This document shows, in pieces, positions 17,945-27,634 of a stretch of DNA of 35,736 nt; positions within the stretch are counted from its first letter, which is position 1, and each line of letters starts with the position of its first letter. The DNA comes from Verrucomicrobiota bacterium. Lineage in GTDB: Bacteria; Verrucomicrobiota; Verrucomicrobiia; Opitutales; Opitutaceae. The stretch covers positions 1-35,736 of the forward strand of contig JAEWIY010000160.1 in NCBI GenBank assembly GCA_023386835.1, read 5' to 3'. The notes beneath the pieces were generated by a model that saw nothing but the letters and a program-made list of their open reading frames with translations, was not told the DNA's origin and searched no databases. The translations under genes were made by a program, and so were the position numbers.

Positions 17945-18834
17945 CGTGCCCCCTTCAGCCCTTCCAGTGCGGCGTTCAAGGCGGCTTCGGCGGCGGATGA
18001 AAGTCCGGCGAGCGGGGCCCGCACTTCGGGCGACGAGATGAGATCGGCGCGCGCCATGGCGGCCTTCACCGGCACCGGATTGGGATCGACGAACAACGCC
18101 TTGAAAACGGGATACAACTTCTGGTGCAACTTGCGGGCCTTGGCCAATTCCTCGGCGGCGGCGTGGCGCACGAGCGCCGACACCTGCTTTGGAAGCAGAT
18201 TCGAAGCGACGCTGATGACCCCTTCGGCGCCCACTGCCATGAAGGGAAGCGTGAGCGCGTCATCACCACAGAGCACGGTCAGGTCGTTGCCCAAGGCCGT
18301 CTTCAATTGGTCCACGCGATCCAACGAACCACCGGCTTCCTTGATCCAGGCGACGTGACGGTACTTCGCGCGGAGCCGCTCGACCGTGCCGACGGCGATC
18401 TCGATGCCACAACGGCCCGGGATGGAGTAGAGGATGACGGGCTTGTCCGTTGCCTCGGCGATGGCGCAGTAATGCTGAAAGACGCCTTCCTGGCTCGGCT
18501 TGTTGTAGTATGGCGCGACGACCAACATCGCGTCCGCGCCTGCTTCGTGTGACAGGCGCGTGAGCTCGACTGCCTCGCGTGTCGAGTTGGACCCCGTACC
18601 CGCGATCACCGGCACCTGCCCCTTGGCCGCGGCAATCGTCGCGCGGATCACGTCCATGTGCTCTTCGTGTGACAAGGTCGGCGACTCGCCCGTGGTGCCC
18701 ACCGGCACCAGACCATCGACGCCTTGGCGGATCTGCCATTTGACCAAACGCGCCAGGTCGTCGAAAGCGACCTCACCGTTCTGGAACGGTGTGACGAGCG
18801 CGGTGATGGTGCCAGTAAGCGGGCGCAACTTCAT
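17941..18834 (-). CDS. dapA: 4-hydroxy-tetrahydrodipicolinate synthase
   Basis: 297 residues, standard for DapA, a TIM-barrel aldolase joining pyruvate and aspartate semialdehyde. The ATG at 18834 is chosen over a much longer upstream frame because MKLRPLTGTITALVTPF is the normal N-terminus. The catalytic residues are visible: GTTGESPTLS (the two Thr), LYSIPGRCG with the Tyr, and AWIKEAGGS with the Schiff-base Lys. It is the first gene of dapA-dapB-ruvA. The 82-base gap to pilT, which runs the other way, should contain both promoters. Confidence 0.97.
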   Translation of the reverse strand: MKLRPLTGTITALVTPFQNGEVAFDDLARLVKWQIRQGVDGLVPVGTTGESPTLSHEEHMDVIRATIAAAKGQVPVIAGTGSNSTREAVELTRLSHEAGADAMLVVAPYYNKPSQEGVFQHYCAIAEATDKPVILYSIPGRCGIEIAVGTVERLRAKYRHVAWIKEAGGSLDRVDQLKTALGNDLTVLCGDDALTLPFMAVGAEGVISVASNLLPKQVSALVRHAAAEELAKARKLHQKLYPVFKALFVDPNPVPVKAAMARADLISSPEVRAPLAGLSSAAEAALNAALEGLKGAR

Positions 18835-18916
18835 AGGTTTTTGCCGGTGATGGAGATTGCCGAGGACAGCACCTCTCTTTACCGAATGCGCAACCTTTTT
18901 TCGGCTGTACTGACGC

Positions 18917-20002
18917 ATGACCGCCCACACTGAAATCTTTGAAGACCTGCTGAAGCTGGCTGTGGACAGCGGCGCCAGTGATATCGTGATCAAGTCGAAC
19001 AAACCCGGATACGTCCGTTTGGCCGGACGATTGAAGCCGGTCGACATGGATCCGATCACGGGTTCGGAAGCCCGGGCCTGGGTCGACGACCACGTGCCGA
19101 AGATCTTCCGGGCCAAGTGGGATTCCGAGGGGCAGGTCGACTTCGCCTACGCTTCCGAGGGCATTGGCCGCTTCCGCGTCAACGCCTTCCATCAGCGCGG
19201 CACCGTGAGCATCGTTTTCCGTCACATCAAGAGCCGCGTGCCGGAGTTCGAAGAGCTCAACCTGAATGGCGATCCGCTGCTCAGGCTTGCGCAGGCGAAG
19301 GACGGCATCCTGCTGGTCTGCGGCGCGACCGGTTCTGGCAAGAGCTCGACGATGGCGGCGATGCTGAACTGGATTAATCGCAACCTCGACCGGCACATCG
19401 TCACGATTGAGGACCCGATTGAGTACACCTTCATCGACGACAAATCCGTCTTCCAGCAGCGTGAGATCGGCCTGGACGTGCCGAATTTCGAGTTGGCGAT
19501 CAAGGCGGTGCTGCGCCAGAACCCGGACATCATTCTGATCGGTGAAATGCGTGATCGCGAGACGTTCGAAACGGCGATCTCGGCGGCGGAAACCGGTCAC
19601 TTGGTGTTCTCCACGATGCACGCGGCCACCGTCGCTCAGTCGTTGACCCGGCTCTTTGAGTTTTTCCCGCCCGAGCAGCTGGCGCAGGCGCGCCGGCAGA
19701 TCGCCGGGTCGATTCGCGGCTTTATCTGCCAGAAGCTTATCCCGAGCCTGGAGAATAATGGCCGGGTGCCGGCGAACGAGATCCTCAACGCCGATTCGGT
19801 GGTGAAGAACCTCATCCTGGAGGGGCAGAACGAGAAGATCCAGACGCTGCTCGAGAGCGGTACGGATTCACACAGCTATTCCTTTAACCGCGACATCCTC
19901 CGCCTGATCAAGGCCGGCAAGATCAGCAAGGCCGACGGCCTCCGCTTCTCGCCGAACCCGCAGGCGTTGGAAATGAACCTGAAGGGAATTTTCTTCAAGT
20001 AA
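18917..20002 (+). CDS. pilT: Type IV pilus retraction ATPase, PilT/PilU family
   Basis: 361 residues, cytosolic hexameric ATPase that would depolymerise type IV pili for twitching, adhesion or DNA uptake. N-terminal PAS-like domain, then Walker A GATGSGKSS (136-144), Asp box TIEDPIEY (163-170), Walker B DIILIGEMRD (204-213) and His box ETGHLVFSTMHA (225-236). The C-terminal AIRNLIRE of true PilT is replaced by VVKNLILEGQ, and the tail resembles PilU, so the PilT or PilU assignment is open. No other pilus genes are nearby. It has a hairpin terminator directly at its stop codon. Confidence 0.9.
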   Translation: MTAHTEIFEDLLKLAVDSGASDIVIKSNKPGYVRLAGRLKPVDMDPITGSEARAWVDDHVPKIFRAKWDSEGQVDFAYASEGIGRFRVNAFHQRGTVSIVFRHIKSRVPEFEELNLNGDPLLRLAQAKDGILLVCGATGSGKSSTMAAMLNWINRNLDRHIVTIEDPIEYTFIDDKSVFQQREIGLDVPNFELAIKAVLRQNPDIILIGEMRDRETFETAISAAETGHLVFSTMHAATVAQSLTRLFEFFPPEQLAQARRQIAGSIRGFICQKLIPSLENNGRVPANEILNADSVVKNLILEGQNEKIQTLLESGTDSHSYSFNRDILRLIKAGKISKADGLRFSPNPQALEMNLKGIFFK

Positions 20003-20025
20003 GCGGCGCGCCGAACGCGCCGTTT
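20001..20025 (+). terminator. Terminator of the pilT gene
   Basis: A stem of seven GC pairs (20004-20010 with 20016-20022), extended by one G-T and two A-T pairs, has a 5-base loop and ends in TTT. It starts within the pilT stop codon. Confidence 0.6.
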
Positions 20026-20187
20026 AGAGAAGGGAGAGAAGGGAGCAGGGAGAAAGAAAAGTCCGGCAGCGGCCGGTCGCGGCTCTTCCGCTCAATTCTG
20101 GACTGCTGTTTCGCCGCGCCTCATCGGCGAGGGGAACGCAGCCTCGTCCTCATCAGGTCCTTCTCCCTTCTCCCTTCCCCTTTCTCC
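20026..20187. repeat. Inverted GGGAGAA-type short-repeat arms
   Basis: The left arm (20026-20056) is purine-rich, with AGAAGGGAG twice and then CAGGGAG. The right arm (20161-20187) is the pyrimidine counterpart, with TTCTCCC twice in exact 7-base register, then TTCCCCT and TTCTCC. The arms are about 105 bases apart and could pair imperfectly over roughly 27 bases. They lie in the pilT-fabD gap. The middle shows no gene. Confidence 0.6.
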
Positions 20188-20213
20188 AACCGCCCGTGGA
20201 GCGGGCGGTTTTC
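20188..20213 (+). terminator. Strong hairpin with T-run before fabD
   Basis: A perfect 9-bp stem (AACCGCCCG at 20188-20196, CGGGCGGTT at 20202-20210) with a 5-base loop ends in four T. This is the textbook rho-independent shape. It lies 48 bases before fabD, so it may be a second terminator for the upstream transcript or a leader structure. Confidence 0.6.
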
Positions 20214-20260
20214 AAGCTTGGTTTCGCCTCGGCCGGTCCTTACGCCTTGGCGTTTACACC

Positions 20261-21166
20261 ATGGCCATCGCTCTCCTCTTTGCCGGTCAAGGCGCCCAAA
20301 AAGTGGGCATGGGGCAATCCTTGTACGAGGGTTTTGCCTCTGCTCGCGCCCTGTACGATGAGGCGAATTCCGTCCTCGGTTGGGACCTCAAGGCGGTGTC
20401 GTTCAACGGGCCGGATGAGCAACTGACGCAAACCAAGGTCTGCCAGCCGGCCTTGTTCGTGCACGGACTCGCGCTGCACTCGGTATTGAAGGAGCAGGGG
20501 CGCCTTTCCGACGTGCGATTCGCGCTGGGGCTGAGTTTGGGCGAGATCACCGCGCTGACGGCCGCCGGCGTGTTTGATTTTGCCACGGGACTGCGGGTGG
20601 TCGCGGAGCGCGGCCGGCTGATGCAGTTGGCGTGTGAACAGACGGTGGGCGGCATGGCAGCCGTAATCGGCGAAACCCGTGAAGCCGTTGCCAGTCTCTG
20701 CGCCGAGTTCGACATTGAGGCGGCGAACTTCAACGCGCCGGGCCAGATCATCGTTTCCGGCGAGAAGTCGAAGGTCGGCGCTGCCGTCGCCGCGGCCAAG
20801 GAGCGGGGGATGAAAAAAGTCATTCCGCTTAATGTCGCCGGTGCGTACCACAGCCGCTTGATGGAGCCCGCTCGCGAGCAGTTCGCCGCGTATTTGGATC
20901 AAGTGGAGTTTCGGACCCCCGCCTTCACCGTCTTCACGAACACCACCGGCCAGGCGGTGCGCGAACCGGCGGAAATCAAGCAGGCCCTCGTTCGCCAAGT
21001 CGTCTCGTCGGTCCTGTGGGAAGACTGCCTGCGCAGCGCCGCCGCGGCGGGGACCACCGAATTCTGGGAACTCGGGCCGGGCGCCGTATTGGCCGGATTG
21101 GCCCGGCGCACGGAAAAAAGCTGGGCCGTTCGCAGTTTCGCCGAAGCCGCGGATCTCGCTGGCTGA
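20261..21166 (+). CDS. fabD: Malonyl-CoA:ACP transacylase
   Basis: 301 residues, cytosolic enzyme that moves malonyl from CoA to acyl carrier protein for fatty-acid synthesis. Conserved parts: FAGQGAQ (residues 7-13), nucleophile Ser92 in GLSLGE (90-95), the Arg of RVVAERGRLMQ, the IVSGE segment, and active-site His197 in AGAYHSRLM. Length is normal (about 310). The ATG at 20261 gives the usual N-terminus. It stands alone, without other fab genes, with lepA 141 bases downstream on the same strand. Confidence 0.96.
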   Translation: MAIALLFAGQGAQKVGMGQSLYEGFASARALYDEANSVLGWDLKAVSFNGPDEQLTQTKVCQPALFVHGLALHSVLKEQGRLSDVRFALGLSLGEITALTAAGVFDFATGLRVVAERGRLMQLACEQTVGGMAAVIGETREAVASLCAEFDIEAANFNAPGQIIVSGEKSKVGAAVAAAKERGMKKVIPLNVAGAYHSRLMEPAREQFAAYLDQVEFRTPAFTVFTNTTGQAVREPAEIKQALVRQVVSSVLWEDCLRSAAAAGTTEFWELGPGAVLAGLARRTEKSWAVRSFAEAADLAG

Positions 21167-21307
21167 GACGCCTCACGAGTCGCGTCAGGCCGATGAACGC
21201 CGCGACCGCCGCTCGCTTTTCGCTGATTCACCACGCAACTTCTCTTTTTGCCCGCCTTTTCCGACGCCGCTCCCCGGGACGGCCGTCACACTGACCTTAC
21301 CTGAGGA

Positions 21308-23101
<1,794 letters not shown>

Positions 23102-23114
23102 CGAAAGCACACCT

Positions 23115-24362
23115 GTGATCGGCCCTTTTGCGTCGGTGCAACGGAAGATGCGGCACACCGCCGCCCATTGGCTCGAACTTGCGTCGAAGGTGGTGCACTA
23201 CCGGCGCGACGTGTTGCTGCCCAATGAGCTGGCCGAGCTGCAGCAGTCGATGGGGCAGGTCCGCACCCTTCTCGCCGAAAAAGCGGATGCGAGCCGGCTG
23301 AAGCTGGGCATCGAGTCGCTTGAAGGGGTGCTCCGGAAGCACGGGGGCGCGATCTATCCCAAGAGCACGTTTGTCGAATACGTGGAGTTCTTCCTCGTTG
23401 CGGCGATCGTGATCCTCGGCATCCGCGCGTACTTCGTGCAGCCGTTCAAGATCCCGACGAACTCGATGTGGCCGAGTTACTACGGCATGACGGGGCAGGT
23501 CTATCACAGCAAGGACGAGGAGCCGGGTCCGGCCGGGCAGGCCTTCCGCTTCGTCACGCAGCTGGCGATTCCGAAGCGGATCGATGCACCCGTGGACGGG
23601 GAGGTCCAGATCCTCGTGGCGCCGCATAATCCGGACAAAAGCACCGCGATTTGGCGCAGCGTGCCTGGCCGCAAGTGGGGCGTCATTCCCACGCAACTAC
23701 GCGAGTTCCAACTCGCGGTCGGGCAGACCCACGTCCCGGTCCGCGTGCCGGCCGACTTTGATCTCGATCGCGTCCTGCTCCAGGCCTTTTTCAACGGCGC
23801 CGACAACTACCCCGTGCAGACCAGCGACTTCGGCCGTCCGGTGTGGGTGCGGACGCGCCATCGCGTGAAACAGGGCGAGCGGCTGCTGTCTTTCGATATC
23901 CTCACCGGCGATCAGCTCTTCGTTGATCGGATGAGTTATCATTTTGTGCAGCCGAAGGTCGGCCAGGGGTTTGTTTTCCGGACGGGCAACCTGCCGCGGC
24001 TGCATGAGCTGATCGCAGGCCCGGATGATCAGTATTACATCAAACGCCTGGTCGGAACGCCGGGTGATGTTCTGGAGATCGATCGGCCAGTGTTGCTGCG
24101 TAATGGCGCACCCATTACTGGTTCGGCGGCTTTCGAGAAGAACGAGAAACTGGAGGACCATTATCCCGGTTATCGAAACGAGGGTGAGATGGAGCCCGGC
24201 ACGAAGATCACCGTGCCGGACAACGCGTATTACGCGATGGGCGACAACTCCGCCAGCAGCCTGGATAGCCGTTGGTGGGGTGCCGTCCCGGCGAAGGACG
24301 TGGTCGGCCGTCCGCTCTTCATCTACTATCCCTTTTCCCGGCGCTGGGGCCCGGCGCGGTAG
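23115..24362 (+). CDS. lepB: Signal peptidase I
   Basis: 415 residues (GTG start; ATG at 23148 possible). It cleaves Sec signal peptides at the outer face of the inner membrane. A long charged N-terminal segment (1-85, probably coiled coil) precedes one membrane helix (about 90-108). Catalytic Ser117 is in IPTNSMWPSY, Lys310 in QYYIKRLVGTPGD, and box E is GDNSASSLDSRWWG. The distance from Ser to Lys is 193 residues against about 55 in E. coli, so there is a large extra periplasmic insert at 125-265. It follows lepA by 13 bases and is probably cotranscribed with it. Confidence 0.95.
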   Translation: MIGPFASVQRKMRHTAAHWLELASKVVHYRRDVLLPNELAELQQSMGQVRTLLAEKADASRLKLGIESLEGVLRKHGGAIYPKSTFVEYVEFFLVAAIVILGIRAYFVQPFKIPTNSMWPSYYGMTGQVYHSKDEEPGPAGQAFRFVTQLAIPKRIDAPVDGEVQILVAPHNPDKSTAIWRSVPGRKWGVIPTQLREFQLAVGQTHVPVRVPADFDLDRVLLQAFFNGADNYPVQTSDFGRPVWVRTRHRVKQGERLLSFDILTGDQLFVDRMSYHFVQPKVGQGFVFRTGNLPRLHELIAGPDDQYYIKRLVGTPGDVLEIDRPVLLRNGAPITGSAAFEKNEKLEDHYPGYRNEGEMEPGTKITVPDNAYYAMGDNSASSLDSRWWGAVPAKDVVGRPLFIYYPFSRRWGPAR

Positions 24363-24376
24363 GCGACAGGAGTGAA

Positions 24377-24411
24377 GCTTTAGGCTTTAGGCGATAGGCT
24401 GTAAGCTTAAA
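24377..24411. repeat. GCTTTAG heptamer array
   Basis: Five consecutive 7-base units after the lepB stop: GCTTTAG, GCTTTAG, GCGATAG, GCTGTAA, GCTTAAA. The constant GC at the start of each unit keeps an exact 7-base register while the remainder drifts. Confidence 0.65.
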
Positions 24412-24550
24412 GCAGTGGCCGCTGAGATCGAGCCGCTAAAGGGCTCGAAGAGCGCAGATGGTTTTGGGTCGCAGGGTGGGGATGCGACGGGGTCGCACGG
24501 GCTTACACTCTACGCCCTGGGGGCCGCTTTTGAGGGTTAACTGGCGCACC

Positions 24551-24615
24551 CATCCGCGGTCATCCGCGTGATTCGCGGGCAACATCTCCTTCCGAGTATT
24601 CCGTGTCTTCCGTGG
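24551..24615. repeat. Degenerate CATCCGCG and ATTCCGTG repeats
   Basis: Three 10-base units (CATCCGCGGT, CATCCGCGTG, ATTCGCGGGC, 24551-24580) and, 17 bases further, two 9-base units (ATTCCGTGT, CTTCCGTGG, 24598-24615). They lie in the 373-base gap between lepB and the GMC oxidoreductase gene, which otherwise shows no gene. Confidence 0.55.
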
Positions 24616-24735
24616 GTGCCATTGCGATTCCCATTCCGTAGACGTCCACCAGTCGCAATTCCGTGGTGACAGGGTCGCCGTTTCGCGACATCACCTCAGC
24701 CGGCGAGGCCCCCAACGATTGCTGCTCGCCGCCCT

Positions 24736-26538
24736 ATGCCCCTGATCCGAGCGGACGAACTGAAGGAGGAATACGACGTCATCATTGTTGGCTCCGGCGC
24801 CGGAGGCGGCCAGGCCGCGTACACGCTTACGCTGGAAGGCGCACGCGTGCTGATGCTGGAGGCGGGTCGGGACTACGACCCGGCACAGGAAACGCCCATG
24901 ATGCAGACGAACGGGCAGGCTCCGCTTCGTGGCGCCGGCACACCAGACAAACCCTTCGGGTTCTACGACGCGACAGTCGACGGGGGGTGGCAGGTGCCTG
25001 GTGAACCGTACACACAGGGATCGACCGATCCAAAAAAACAGTTCGCGTGGTGGCGCGCCCGCATGTTGGGCGGACGCACCAATCACTGGGGCCGCATCTC
25101 GCTCCGGAATGGACCATATGACTTCAAGCCGCGCAGCCGGGACGGGCTGGGCTTTGATTGGCCACTCAACTACGAGGATCTGGCGCCTTACTACGACAGG
25201 GTCGAGTTGTTGATCGGTGTCTACGGCACCGCGGAAGGGTTGGAGAACACACCCGATTCTCCGCCCGGGGTGCTGCATCCGGCGCCCGCGCTCCGGGCGT
25301 GCGAGCAGTACGCGCGCAAACACGGACGGACCCTCGGCCTCCCGATTGTGCCAATTCACCGTGCCGTGCTGACAGAGAAGCGGGACGGCGCGGCGATTGC
25401 CCGTCGTCTGCACCCGAACAATCCGAGGGCGCAGCGGATTGTGGCCAACGAGATCGACGGACGGGCGCCGTGTTTCTGGGCCACGCCGTGCGGACGTGGG
25501 TGTTCGATTCGCGCGAACTACCAATCAACGACGGTCCATCTGCCGCCGGCGCACGCCACCGGCAACCTCGACTTGCTGACCAACGCAATGGTTCGTGAGG
25601 TGGTGGTGGACGATGCCGGCAAGGCGACCGGCGTCTCATTCGTCGACCGTCTGACCAAGAGCGAGCGCACCGTGCGCGGGCGTGCGGTGGTGCTCGCGGC
25701 GAGCGCAGCCGAGTCCGTTCGCATCCTGCTCAACTCACGGTCCACGCGATTCCCCCAAGGGCTGGCCAACTCGAGCGGCTTGGTGGGTAAGTACCTCATG
25801 GATACGGTGGGGGCGAACCTCGCCGGTCAGATCCCCGCGCTGGAAAACCTGCCGCCGCACAACGAGGACGGTGCCGGTGGTGGGCACGCTTACGTGCCGT
25901 GGTGGCTGTACCAGGAACAGCTCGCCGGGAAGCTTGATTTCGCCCGAGGTTACCACATCGAGTTCGGCGGCGGCCGCGAGATGCCGTCCTACGGAACATT
26001 CGGGTCGCTGGCGAAGATCAACGGCGGCACCTATGGACGTCGACTAAAGGAGGACGCCCGGCGCTACTACGGTTCGTTTATGTACTTTGCGGGGCGTGGT
26101 GAGATGATTCCCAACGAGAACTCGTACTGCGAACTCGATCCCGAGGTGAAGGACCGCTGGGGCATTCCCGTGCTGCGGTTCCACTGGCAGTGGTCGGATC
26201 ACGAGCTGCGCCAGGCCGCCCACATGCAGCGCACGTTTGCCGAACTGATCGAGGCGATGGGAGGACGCGTGCTGGAGCCGCCGCGACCGAATCCCGCGGA
26301 TGCCATCAAGCCCGGCGGCTTCATCATCCATGAGGTCGGCGGCGCCATCATGGGGAATGATGCACGCACCTCGGTGACCAACCAGTGGTGCCAGACATGG
26401 GACGTGAAAAACCTGTTCCTGACCGACGGGGCGCCGTTCCCCTCCAACGCGGACAAGAATCCGACGCTCACGATCATGGCGCTCGCCTGGCGTGCCGCCG
26501 ACTACCTCGCGTCCGAACTGAAGAAAGGCAACCTATGA
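24736..26538 (+). CDS. GMC-family FAD oxidoreductase
   Basis: 600 residues. The FAD-binding Rossmann motif VIIVGSGAGGGQAAY lies near the N-terminus (15-29), and the C-terminal GMC block includes HEVGGAIMGN, FLTDGAPFPSNADKNPTLT with the usual His/Asn active-site pair. The protein resembles membrane-bound gluconate, sorbitol or glucose dehydrogenases, where the large flavoprotein oxidises sugar or sugar acid in the periplasm. It lacks its own signal peptide. The next gene (a Tat-signal small subunit) overlaps by four bases, and such enzymes are commonly carried out folded on the partner. The usual cytochrome c subunit is not adjacent. Substrate unknown. Confidence 0.9.
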   Translation: MPLIRADELKEEYDVIIVGSGAGGGQAAYTLTLEGARVLMLEAGRDYDPAQETPMMQTNGQAPLRGAGTPDKPFGFYDATVDGGWQVPGEPYTQGSTDPKKQFAWWRARMLGGRTNHWGRISLRNGPYDFKPRSRDGLGFDWPLNYEDLAPYYDRVELLIGVYGTAEGLENTPDSPPGVLHPAPALRACEQYARKHGRTLGLPIVPIHRAVLTEKRDGAAIARRLHPNNPRAQRIVANEIDGRAPCFWATPCGRGCSIRANYQSTTVHLPPAHATGNLDLLTNAMVREVVVDDAGKATGVSFVDRLTKSERTVRGRAVVLAASAAESVRILLNSRSTRFPQGLANSSGLVGKYLMDTVGANLAGQIPALENLPPHNEDGAGGGHAYVPWWLYQEQLAGKLDFARGYHIEFGGGREMPSYGTFGSLAKINGGTYGRRLKEDARRYYGSFMYFAGRGEMIPNENSYCELDPEVKDRWGIPVLRFHWQWSDHELRQAAHMQRTFAELIEAMGGRVLEPPRPNPADAIKPGGFIIHEVGGAIMGNDARTSVTNQWCQTWDVKNLFLTDGAPFPSNADKNPTLTIMALAWRAADYLASELKKGNL

Positions 26539-27245
26539 AGACCTCCCCGGATGGCTCGACGCGCCCGGCAATCAGCCGACGCACTGCCTTGCTTTGGGTC
26601 GCGCGAGCATCGTCGGCGTTGATGCTGACCCACGGGCGTGGTTTCGCGCAGCAGAACCCGCCTGCCACCAATGTCCCGCCCAACCAATTGGGCTTCTCGA
26701 CCCCGGTGGAGCCGCTTCCGTCGCGCCCGGGCTACGGTACCGATCCGGACCTGATGCGTGCGTATCAACAGGGCGACTACTGGCCGCTGACGTTGGCGCC
26801 GGAGCAGCGGGAGGCCGTTGCCGCCTTGGCTGACGTAATTTTGCCGGGTGATGAACGTTCTCCCAGTGCGACCTCCGTCGGTGTGGTCGACTTCATCGAC
26901 GAATGGGTGAGCGCGCCGTACCCCAGCCAGCAGGGGGACCGGCGGCTCATTCTGCAGGGTTTGCCCTGGCTCGACGCGGAGGCGCGGGAGCGGTTCTCCG
27001 CGCCCTTTGCGCAACTGCACGAAACCCAGCAGAACGAGATCTGCGACGCCATCTGTTCGGTCGAGCGGGCGGCGCCGGAATACCGAGACCCCGCGCGTTT
27101 CTTCCACACCTTCCGTGACCTGGTCATGGCCGGATTCTATACGACCCCAGAAGGTAGCCGAGACATCGGCTACGTGGGTAATCTGCCGTCCCAGACGTTT
27201 GCCGGACCGCCGCCCGAGGTGCTGGCGCGCTTGGGCTTGAGCTAA
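26535..27245 (+). CDS. Gluconate 2-dehydrogenase subunit 3-like protein with Tat signal
   Basis: 236 residues. The N-terminus has a twin-arginine motif (SRRTALLWVA, residues 14-23) followed by a hydrophobic stretch and a cleavage region near GFAQQ. This is the small gamma-type subunit of flavin dehydrogenases: LTLAPEQREAVAALADVILPGDERSPSA is the family mark, followed by helices around FIDEW, FSAPFAQLHETQQNEI and FFHTFRDLVMAGFYTTPEG. The ATG overlaps the upstream oxidoreductase stop (ATGA), so the two are made together. Its likely role is to stabilise and export the GMC subunit. Confidence 0.88.
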   Translation: MKTSPDGSTRPAISRRTALLWVARASSALMLTHGRGFAQQNPPATNVPPNQLGFSTPVEPLPSRPGYGTDPDLMRAYQQGDYWPLTLAPEQREAVAALADVILPGDERSPSATSVGVVDFIDEWVSAPYPSQQGDRRLILQGLPWLDAEARERFSAPFAQLHETQQNEICDAICSVERAAPEYRDPARFFHTFRDLVMAGFYTTPEGSRDIGYVGNLPSQTFAGPPPEVLARLGLS

Positions 27246-27634
27246 GGACATCGGACCCGGGCGCGCTGATGACGTAGGTTGCGGAACCGTTTCCGTCCGG
27301 AGCGACCATCGGGCCGGGCGCGGGAGTACCGGGGTTTTTGGAGTGTAGGCGCGGGTGCCGACAAACGCCAAAACGGCGACACAAACGAGAGCGGGAAGAA
27401 GAGAAGCTTCCACAGCGGAACAGGAGTTGGAGTTGAGTGAACGCCGCCGATCGTAATTCATCGCCCCGCTCCCGGGAATTGGCCGAGTGGCTGCTACCGG
27501 GCCGGCCCCTCCCGTGAGGCGCTCCTCCAACGGTGAACAACCGGCGTGTGAAGGCGGGTTTCACGGCGAAGTCTTTTCAGCGCATCATCCTAAGATTGTG
27601 GACGAGGCGGAACTGGACTCAGCTCGTGGCGCTT
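27246..27634. other. Intergenic region before the esterase gene
   Basis: A 389-base gap. A minus-strand frame here could encode a short peptide with one hydrophobic helix (ATG at about 27459, SLLPALVCVAVLAFVG), but the frame continues far into the antisense of the preceding gene and I do not accept it as a gene. An in-frame GTG at 27533 would extend the next gene upstream, but the ATG at 27635 is preferred for its signal peptide. Confidence 0.4.

Noticed and set aside
20026..20187. Inverted arms read as insertion-sequence ends
   Set aside because: The 105-base interior has no transposase or coding frame, there is no target duplication, and the arms are themselves short repeats.
26502..27530. 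Long minus-strand frame opposite the gluconate dehydrogenase subunit, with one hydrophobic helix
   Set aside because: Most of it is the antisense of a well-supported gene in GC-rich DNA, and no family match is visible.
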